A stretch of 64,000 nt of DNA, taken from Paenibacillus_AP thailandensis (GTDB taxonomy: Bacteria > Bacillota > Bacilli > Paenibacillales > Paenibacillaceae). The notes beneath the pieces were generated by a model. The model was not told the DNA's origin. It searched no databases and worked only from the letters and a program-made list of their open reading frames with translations. The DNA lies in NCBI RefSeq assembly GCF_042685365.1, contig NZ_JBHUMY010000013.1, positions 124,001 to 188,000 on the forward strand. The letters are read 5' to 3'. Every line of letters starts with the position of its first letter. Positions within the stretch are counted from its first letter, which is position 1. Made by a program: the position numbers and the translations under genes. Shown one piece after another: positions 58,271-64,000 of the stretch.

Positions 58271-58980
58271 AAGATCTCGGAATGAGCTTCGGCTCGAACC
58301 GGGTGCTTGACGGCGTCAGCCTGGAAGTCGCGGAAGGAGAGGTTGTCGTCGTGATCGGACCTTCCGGATCGGGCAAGTCGACGCTGCTGCGCTGCCTCAA
58401 TCTGCTGGAGCGGCCGCAAAGCGGCGACATCGTCGTCGAAGGCCGGTCGCTGCTTTCCCCGAATGCGGACATTCGGCGAATGAGAGAGGACATCGGCATG
58501 GTGTTTCAGCAGTTTAATCTGTTCCCGCATTTAAGCGTGATCGACAATATTATGCTGGCTCCGCTTCAAGTGCGGAAACGGACGAAGCCGGACGCAAGGG
58601 CGAAAGCCGAGGAGTTGCTGGAGCTTGTCGGGTTGTCCGAGAAGGCGGACGCGTATCCCGCATCCTTGTCCGGAGGTCAAGCCCAGCGGATCGCCATCGC
58701 CCGCGCGCTGGCGATGGAGCCGCGCATTATGCTGTTCGACGAGCCGACGTCGGCGCTTGATCCGGAGATGGTCGGAGAAGTGCTGGCGGTCATGAAGCAG
58801 CTCGCGGCACGCGGCATGACGATGGTCGTCGTCACTCACGAGATGGGTTTCGCGCGGGAGGTCGGCCATCGGGTCTTGTTTATGGAAGGCGGCGTTATCG
58901 TCGAGGAAGGGCCGCCGGACGCCGTGTTCGACCGTCCGGGCAAGGCGAGAACGCGCGAATTTCTGTCGAAGGTGCTGTAA
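58222..58980 (+). CDS. Amino-acid ABC transporter, ATPase
   Basis: A 252-residue ABC ATPase of the polar amino-acid class. Walker A GPSGSGKSTLLRCLNLLERP, Q-loop MVFQQFNLFPHLSV, signature LSGGQAQRIAIARALAM, Walker B IMLFDEPTSALDPEMVGEVL and H-loop VVTHEMGFAREV are all intact. ATG 58222 follows CAGGAGGTGGCCGG inside the permease gene; the very long frame from 57490 is the permease gene read out of phase. Confidence 0.94.
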   Translation: MGAQAEREPKRPAIVVKDLGMSFGSNRVLDGVSLEVAEGEVVVVIGPSGSGKSTLLRCLNLLERPQSGDIVVEGRSLLSPNADIRRMREDIGMVFQQFNLFPHLSVIDNIMLAPLQVRKRTKPDARAKAEELLELVGLSEKADAYPASLSGGQAQRIAIARALAMEPRIMLFDEPTSALDPEMVGEVLAVMKQLAARGMTMVVVTHEMGFAREVGHRVLFMEGGVIVEEGPPDAVFDRPGKARTREFLSKVL

Positions 58981-59054
58981 GCGGAAGCGGAGTCCATCCG
59001 TGCATAGCTTGCCGGAGCGGGGGAGACGCTACGGGAGAAGGAGGGATTGCCCGC

Positions 59055-59186
59055 ATGGATTCGACGGAACAATTCGTGAACAAGCTGCACGACACGCAAG
59101 CGAAACAGCAGAAAAACAGGGACCGTTACGGCAAAGGCAAACCGTCGCAGAAGCTGCAGACGAAGCAGCACACGAACAATCCATAG
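59055..59186 (+). CDS. Small DUF4023 family protein
   Basis: A 43-residue polar peptide: MDSTEQFVNKLHDTQAKQQK, then NRDRYGKGKPSQKLQTKQ and a short tail. The DSTEQFV-KLH start is typical of DUF4023 peptides of Bacillales, whose function is unknown. A GGAGGG lies about twelve bases before the ATG. It lies between the ABC operon and the convergent MFS gene. Confidence 0.75.
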   Translation: MDSTEQFVNKLHDTQAKQQKNRDRYGKGKPSQKLQTKQHTNNP

Positions 59187-59218
59187 CCGGACCGGCGCAA
59201 GAGGGCGCCGTCCGTGTA

Positions 59219-59268
59219 AGACAACCCCGGCCAAGACGCGGCATTTGCCGCTCCGGCCGGGGTTGTCT
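59219..59268. terminator. Bidirectional terminator
   Basis: AGACAACCCCGGCC pairs with GGCCGGGGTTGTCT around an inner GCGGCATTTGCCGC hairpin. It separates the DUF4023 gene and the convergent MFS gene. T-runs are weak on both sides. Confidence 0.75.
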
Positions 59269-59274
59269 CGTCCA

Positions 59275-60489
59275 TTACATCGTCGCCGGCGCTCCCGTAT
59301 CTTTGCCGCTTTGACGGCTTCTGCGGATCCGGTACAGGAACAGCGCCGCTCCGGCGAGCATAATTCCGTTGAGTACGAAGATCCATCGGATCGGCAGCCA
59401 GCCGCCCAACGCGCCTCCGACGATCGGGCCGACCATGGTGGCCAGCTGGTTCGCCGATTGGTTCAGGCTGAACGCTCTGCCGCGGAACGAGCTGTCCGTC
59501 ACCTTGACGATGGAGGCGTTAATCGCCGGATAGACGGCGGCGAAGAACAAGCCGTAAACGAAGCGGAGAACGCCGAACTCCCCGTAATGGCCGACGAAAA
59601 ATTGCAGTCCGTTGCCGACGGCCCCGCCGAGCAGCCCGGCGAGCAGTACGGTCTGGAAGCCGATACGCTGGCCGAATTTGCCCCATTGCGGGGCGGCGAC
59701 CAACGTTGCGATGCCGACCGCGGAAAAAACGATGCCGGACAGCAGCGAAGCGTTGCCTGGCGTAGCGCCAAGCTCCATCACGTATACCGTGAGCACAGGC
59801 TCGATGATCATGACCGAGAACGTCGTCATGCCGGTCAGCAGAAGCAGCGCCGCAAACGGCTTGTTGGACAGCGCCAGCTTGACGTCGTCCTTGACGGACG
59901 AACGAACGGCGTTACGGTTGAATTTGTGTTCCTTGGCGAACAATGTGGCGATAAGCGCGGCGATCAGCACGACGCCGGCCGAGACGAGAAACGATTCGCG
60001 GTTGCCCATATAATGGCTGACGACGCCGCCGAGCAGCGGACCGAAGATGCCGCCCGTCGCGCCGGAGGTCGACATAATGCCAAGCGCGTAGCCGGATTTG
60101 TCTTCCGGCGTATTCGTGGCAACCATGGCGATCGCCGCCGGAACGTATCCCGCAAGCAACCCCTGGAAAACGCGCAGCGCGATAAACAGATACGGATCGT
60201 AAATAAAATAGGTCAACAGATAAAGAAAGGCAAGGCTAAAGCCGGACCGGATCAGCATCGGCTTGCGCCCGTATTTGTCGGCGAGCGACCCCCAATACGG
60301 CGCAATGAGTGCGCTTGCAAGAAACGTAATGCCAAACGCGATGCCGGACCAAAGCGACAGATGGTCGGTTACGCCCAAATCGGCGCTAAGAAAAATGGGG
60401 ATAAAAGGAATCGAGGTCGAATAGGCGGTGCTGCAGAAAAAAACGCCGATCCACAATACAAACAAGTTCCGTTTCCACGAGTAAGCCAC
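59275..60489 (-). CDS. MFS efflux transporter (multidrug type)
   Basis: A 404-residue membrane protein with twelve segments. Near the N-terminus 'NLFVLWIGVFFCSTAYSTSI' is helix 1, and APYWGSLADKYGRKPMLIRS is the A-motif loop of drug/proton antiporters. GTG 60489 is preceded by AAGGAAGTG; the frame remains open upstream to 60540 but that part lies before the ribosome site. The substrate is unknown. It is divergent from the APC permease. Confidence 0.87.
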   Translation of the reverse strand: MAYSWKRNLFVLWIGVFFCSTAYSTSIPFIPIFLSADLGVTDHLSLWSGIAFGITFLASALIAPYWGSLADKYGRKPMLIRSGFSLAFLYLLTYFIYDPYLFIALRVFQGLLAGYVPAAIAMVATNTPEDKSGYALGIMSTSGATGGIFGPLLGGVVSHYMGNRESFLVSAGVVLIAALIATLFAKEHKFNRNAVRSSVKDDVKLALSNKPFAALLLLTGMTTFSVMIIEPVLTVYVMELGATPGNASLLSGIVFSAVGIATLVAAPQWGKFGQRIGFQTVLLAGLLGGAVGNGLQFFVGHYGEFGVLRFVYGLFFAAVYPAINASIVKVTDSSFRGRAFSLNQSANQLATMVGPIVGGALGGWLPIRWIFVLNGIMLAGAALFLYRIRRSRQSGKDTGAPATM

Positions 60490-60682
60490 GGCAGACACTT
60501 CCTTACAGTAAATGTACGATGCAAATTTAACTGTTTTCATTGTAACATAGATGATGGTGGAAAAATTTAAGCTTTACGGATAAAGGCAGGTTATGTACGA
60601 TATTAATTTGTGAAAGTATAATGGAGTGATGGTTTGCATTTTACATGACTATAAAGAAGTTGTTTAGAGGAGCGCGGAGTTA

Positions 60683-62137
60683 TTGGATAATCGGCATCAA
60701 GAATTGCAGACGAAGAAAGAAGGAAACGGCGAGCTGCGCAGAGGGCTGAAAGCCCGCCATATGACGATGATATCGCTGGGGGGCTCCATCGGTACCGGCT
60801 TGTTTCTGGCGAGCGGCGGGGCCATCCATTCGGCGGGGCTTGGCGGAGCGCTGCTTGCTTACGCCTTAATCGGTTTAATGGTTTATTTTCTTATGACCAG
60901 CTTGGGCGAGATGGCGACCTATATGCCGGTATCGGGCAGCTTCAGCACGTACGCGGCGCGGTTCGTCGATCCGTCCTTAGGTTTTGCCCTGGGATGGAAC
61001 TATTGGTATAACTGGGCGATAACGCTTGCGGCGGAGCTGTCGGCCGCGACGCTTATTTTGAAATTTTGGTTCCCGGACAGCCCGTCCATTCTTTGGTCGG
61101 CCTTGTTTTTGCTCCTGCTCGTGGGCTTGAACCTGCTTTCCGTGCGGGGATACGGCGAAAGCGAGTTTTGGTTTGCGCTCATTAAAGTGGTGGTCATTCT
61201 CGTCTTTATCGTACTCGGCATTCTGATGATCGTCGGCATTTGGCGGGGCGAGGCGGCCGGCATCCAAAACTTGACGGAAACGCCGTTTCCGGGCGGATTT
61301 CTTGCCGTTCTCGGCGTATTTATGGCGGCGGGCTTCTCGTTCCAGGGAACGGAGCTCGTCGGCGTGGCCGCAGGCGAAAGCGAGAACCCGAAGCATAACG
61401 TTCCGCGCGCGATTCGCACGATTTTTTGGCGTATATTGTTGTTCTATATCGTATCGATACTCGTCATCGGCCTGCTCATCCCCTATACGGCGGAAGAACT
61501 GGCGGGCGACGGCGTTCGCACCAGCCCGTTCACCATCGTGTTCGAGAAAGCGGGTCTGAGCGTGGCGGCGTCGGTCATGAACGCGGTCATCTTGACGTCG
61601 GTGCTGTCGGCGGGCAACTCCGGTCTGTACGCCTCCACGCGCATGCTGTGGACGCTCGCCAAGGAAGGGAAAGCGCCGCGCTGGCTGGCGAAGCTCGACC
61701 GCCGGGGCGTGCCGATTGCGGCGCTGCTCGTGACGAGCGCGTTCGGCTTGCTTGCGTTCTTGGCCTCCTTGTTCGGCGACGGCGTTATTTATACGTGGCT
61801 GCTGAACGCCTCCGGCATGACCGGCTTTATCGTCTGGTTCGGCATTGCGGTCAGCCACTACCGGTTCCGCCGGGCATGGGCCGCGCAAGGGCGGTCTCTG
61901 GATGAATTGCCTTACCGGTCGAAATGGTTCCCGGCGGGCCCGCTGATTGCCATGGCGATGTGCGGCGTCGTTATTCTCGGCCAGTTCGTAGGCGGTATCG
62001 GCGGCGGAGAAGTCGATTGGGGTTATATTATCGCTTCCTACTTCGGGCTTCCGCTGTTTCTGGTCATTTGGCTCGGGCATAAGTGGAAAAACAAAACAAA
62101 GATGCTCAAGCCGGAGGAGTGCGACCTGGAGCCTTAA
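60683..62137 (+). CDS. Amino acid permease, APC superfamily (LysP/RocE-like)
   Basis: A 484-residue transporter with twelve segments. The APC signature 'MISLGGSIGTGLFLASGGAI' is in helix 1, followed by YMPVSGSFSTYAARFVDPSL and FSFQGTELVGVAAGESENPK in helix 6, which is close to lysine/basic-amino-acid permeases. TTG 60683 is ten bases after GAGGAG. The gap before it has two TGTACGAT direct repeats (near 60512 and 60594) that might bind a regulator. Confidence 0.88.
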   Translation: MDNRHQELQTKKEGNGELRRGLKARHMTMISLGGSIGTGLFLASGGAIHSAGLGGALLAYALIGLMVYFLMTSLGEMATYMPVSGSFSTYAARFVDPSLGFALGWNYWYNWAITLAAELSAATLILKFWFPDSPSILWSALFLLLLVGLNLLSVRGYGESEFWFALIKVVVILVFIVLGILMIVGIWRGEAAGIQNLTETPFPGGFLAVLGVFMAAGFSFQGTELVGVAAGESENPKHNVPRAIRTIFWRILLFYIVSILVIGLLIPYTAEELAGDGVRTSPFTIVFEKAGLSVAASVMNAVILTSVLSAGNSGLYASTRMLWTLAKEGKAPRWLAKLDRRGVPIAALLVTSAFGLLAFLASLFGDGVIYTWLLNASGMTGFIVWFGIAVSHYRFRRAWAAQGRSLDELPYRSKWFPAGPLIAMAMCGVVILGQFVGGIGGGEVDWGYIIASYFGLPLFLVIWLGHKWKNKTKMLKPEECDLEP

Positions 62138-62437
62138 TTGCTCTTCCTGCTCCCGGGGGAAGGCGGGACTGCCCGGGATAGCTGTACCCGTGTAATAAGA
62201 TGCGGGATATGCCGTATATAGCGGCAAGAACATAAAGGCCTGTTCGGATCGATAACGATTCGAACAGGCTTTCTTGATGTTTGCGGCGGGCGGAACGCTG
62301 TCTCCGGTTCTGACGGGAGTTGCCGTTCAACAGGAGCAAGCGTACCTATCATGTTGCGAGGCAGGCAGGAATATGGCGGCAGGCAAGCGAATAGGGAACA
62401 GCGACATTCCATTTGTTTAACAGGAGCTGATTGGATC
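62138..62437. other. Intergenic region between APC permease and methyltransferase genes
   Basis: A 300-bp gap with the permease terminator and the methyltransferase upstream region. No other supported feature. Confidence 0.5.
62234..62275 (+). terminator. Terminator of the APC permease gene
   Basis: AAGGCCTGTTCG pairs with CGAACAGGCTTT, with an inner ATCG/CGAT, followed by TTCTT. Confidence 0.8.
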
Positions 62438-63193
62438 GTGGACAGCAAGGTACGGTTTACGGACCGGGTGGACGCTTACGTCAAATATCGTCCGGATTAC
62501 CCGGAGGAAGCGCTTGATTATTTATACGATACGGCCGGCTTGCGCGGAGCGGCCAAAGTGGCGGACGTCGGAGCGGGTACGGGCAAATTTTCGCGCTTGC
62601 TCCTCGAGCGGGGAAGCGAGGTGATCGCCGTCGAGCCGAACGAGGCGATGCGGCAGGCTGCGGTCGATGCCCTTGACGGCTATCCGGGGTTTCGGGCCGT
62701 TGCCGGCTCGGCGGAAGCGACAGGGCTTGCGGCGGGCTCGGTCGATTATATCGTTTGCGCCCAGGCGTTCCATTGGTTCGACCGGGCCGCGGCGAAAGAA
62801 GAGTTTCTCCGCGTCTTGAAGGACGGCGGAAGGGTCGCGCTCATCTGGAATTCGCGCCTGACAGCGGGAAGCCCTTTCCTTGAAGGGTATGAACAACTGA
62901 TTCAAACGTACGGCACCGATTATGTGCAGGTGAACCATCGGAACATATCCGCTCCGGACCTCGCCATGTTCTTCCGGGAAGGGGCGATGCGCGAAGCGCG
63001 GTTCGCCTACCGGCAAACGCTTGACTACGACGGCTTGAAAGGGCGGTTGTTGTCCTCTTCGTATGCCCCCGGCCCGGGTCATCCGCGTCACGAGCCGATG
63101 CTTGCCGCGCTGCGCGAGCTGTTCGACGGCACGTCGCGGGACGGCGTCGTCTTCTTCGACTACGAGACGGAAATTTATTGGGGGGAGCTGTAG
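62438..63193 (+). CDS. Class I SAM-dependent methyltransferase
   Basis: A 251-residue Rossmann methyltransferase. VADVGAGTGKFSRLLLERGS is motif I, with IAVEPN as the acidic SAM contact; VDYIVCAQAFHWFDRAAAKE and VLKDGGRVALIWNSR follow. This subgroup (YcgJ/UbiE-like, FHWF motif) includes many small-molecule methyltransferases of unknown substrate. GTG 62438 is eleven bases after AGGAG; upstream parts of the frame overlap the intergenic region. Confidence 0.87.
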   Translation: MDSKVRFTDRVDAYVKYRPDYPEEALDYLYDTAGLRGAAKVADVGAGTGKFSRLLLERGSEVIAVEPNEAMRQAAVDALDGYPGFRAVAGSAEATGLAAGSVDYIVCAQAFHWFDRAAAKEEFLRVLKDGGRVALIWNSRLTAGSPFLEGYEQLIQTYGTDYVQVNHRNISAPDLAMFFREGAMREARFAYRQTLDYDGLKGRLLSSSYAPGPGHPRHEPMLAALRELFDGTSRDGVVFFDYETEIYWGEL

Positions 63194-63235
63194 AAGTTCC
63201 CGGCAAGAAAAAAGGCTGTTCGGCATGAACTGCAC

Positions 63236-63375
63236 CCCGTCAAGTAAACTGAACAAATAAGTAAAGATATTAGGCGGCCTTAACCCTGAGTTCCTGGGAC
63301 TGAGGCCGTTTAATCTTGCCTGTAAACGCTCGTTTTTGTAAAAGTGGATGCAGGCATTAGCTTCTCAAGTCCCCC
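63236..63375 (-). pseudogene. IS3-family (IS150-type) transposase remnant with terminal repeat
   Basis: TGAACTGCACCCCGTCAAG at 63236 is like the end of IS150-group elements. Reading the minus strand, codons give CIHFYKNERLQARLNGLSP, the end of the OrfB integrase, and after a one-base shift QELRVKAA with stop at 63270-63272. The DDE core and the other end are missing, so this is only the right tip of a decayed element. The left limit near 63375 is approximate. Confidence 0.7.
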
Positions 63376-63416
63376 GTCAAAAGGAGCAGGAATACTTGCT
63401 TCCTTCTATCGGTTAC

Positions 63417-63791
63417 TTACTGTTTTTCAGATACAGCCTTAACGTATTTACCCGGTTCCGTTTCAACAGCAATTGCTTCTTTTATATCTACTTGCTTAAT
63501 TGACCAAAGCTTAGTTCCACTTTTGTAGTAATTTGAATAGTTATCTGGAGTCTCCGTAGGCTCATCTGTTGAATGGCTTACAATTTTACCTATTTCCTTG
63601 TCTGCAGCATCGATTACTTCAGTTGTCATTTTATATTTCTGATTATTCCATACAACCAGGGGATACGGAAAAGATGACTGAGTTTGGGTTTGCTCCGTGA
63701 CAGATGATTGATCTTCTATATATGCTGAGTTGTTTCCTCCAGAACATGCACTGATAACAACCATTAACAAGATTATCATTAACTTTTTCAT
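63417..63791 (-). CDS. AT-rich lipoprotein of unknown function
   Basis: A 124-residue lipoprotein: MKKLMIILLMVVISAC is a signal with Cys16. The mature part has Ser/Thr/Gln-rich residues (EQTQTQSSFPYP), then LVVWNNQKYKMTTEVIDAAD and VKAVSEKQ at the end. No family recognised. Its base composition is clearly AT-rich compared with the GC-rich neighbours, and it lies next to IS remnants, so recent transfer is likely. The start follows GAGGTGATAGTTA. Confidence 0.75.
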   Translation of the reverse strand: MKKLMIILLMVVISACSGGNNSAYIEDQSSVTEQTQTQSSFPYPLVVWNNQKYKMTTEVIDAADKEIGKIVSHSTDEPTETPDNYSNYYKSGTKLWSIKQVDIKEAIAVETEPGKYVKAVSEKQ

Positions 63792-63890
63792 TAACTATCA
63801 CCTCATTATCTGTATGTGATCGGGCTTATTATGTTAACGTTTTTTTGATTTCCAAATGTTGCAGTTTTATTCTTATTAGGCGAGAAACGG

Positions 63891-64000
63891 GGCCGTCTCA
63901 AAAGGTAAGAAACGTTGTTTGAGGGATAGCAAAAATACGGCGTTCCAAACTGAGAAACGATCGGTCAGAGACTCGCTCCTGACCGACCGCATTTCGCTTT
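63891..64000. mobile_element. Possible end of an IS1182-like element (runs off the window)
   Basis: GGGGCCGTCTCAAAAGG near 63891 resembles the terminal repeat of IS1182-type elements (GGGGCTGTCTCAAAA). After it a hairpin CGGTCAG/CTGACCG occurs near 63962-63986. The element would extend past 64000, so no transposase can be seen. Confidence 0.4.

Noticed and set aside
57490..58980. 496-codon frame covering permease and ATPase genes
   Set aside because: Only its last 252 codons are the ATPase; the first half is the permease gene in the wrong frame. The true start is 58222.
1..64000. CRISPR arrays, tRNA or rRNA genes, prophage
   Set aside because: No regularly spaced repeats, no tRNA-like or rRNA segments and no phage structural genes were seen on either strand.

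Overview
The window looks like chromosome from a Paenibacillus-type member of the Bacillales. Support comes from strong Shine-Dalgarno sites (AAGGAGG), frequent TTG and GTG starts, a GC-rich coding style, bacillithiol genes (yojF/bshB2), a RacA-like protein, an Amj-type lipid II flippase, a Bacillus-type Fur and a DUF4023 peptide. No rRNA, tRNA, CRISPR array or prophage was seen.

Layout. 1-4.2 kb: the tail of a sugar-binding protein, then an mglBAC-type galactose importer. 4.2-7.3 kb (minus strand): a RacA-like protein, two cell-wall peptidases and a lipoprotein prolyl isomerase. 7.4-14.5 kb: a reductase remnant, a haloalkane dehalogenase-like hydrolase, yojF-bshB2, an esterase, a divergent MarR/MFS pair, a Pro/Gly-rich protein and an acetyltransferase. 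15.1-33.2 kb: a long exopolysaccharide (EPS) operon with co-polymerase, tyrosine kinase, galU, lipid-carrier sugar transferase, four glycosyltransferases, polymerase, flippase, secreted glycosidase, pyruvyltransferase, manC and ugd. It should make an acidic, pyruvylated polymer from UDP-glucose, UDP-glucuronate and GDP-mannose. 33.2-40.3 kb: a complete lasso-peptide cluster of the paeninodin type. 40.3-63.2 kb: housekeeping and small transport/regulation operons (XRE, lactonase, Fur, DinB, Amj, AlkD-like, PepF, AzlCD, AarF, an amino-acid ABC importer, MFS and APC transporters). 63.2-64.0 kb: an IS3-family remnant, an AT-rich lipoprotein gene and possibly the end of a second IS element.

The main discovery is the lasso cluster. 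A nucleotidyltransferase, an HPr-kinase-like enzyme, a PqqD-like leader-binding protein (B1), a transglutaminase-fold leader protease (B2), an ABC exporter (D) and an asparagine-synthetase-like cyclase (C) are followed by a 45-codon precursor gene at 40028-40165. Its leader has the conserved Thr at position -2. The predicted core begins with Ala, has Asp at position 9 for a nine-residue ring, and ends in Ser, the residue phosphorylated in paeninodin. The cluster starts 24 bp after ugd of the EPS operon.

Regulatory features of note: a structured leader with a strong terminator between the EPS kinase gene and galU, where Bacillus eps operons carry the EAR antiterminator RNA; a tandem 60-bp promoter-like duplication before manC; a nested dyad over the MFS promoter; a perfect 25-bp palindrome before fur; and repeated TGTAAC sites between a CGNR-finger gene and dinB.
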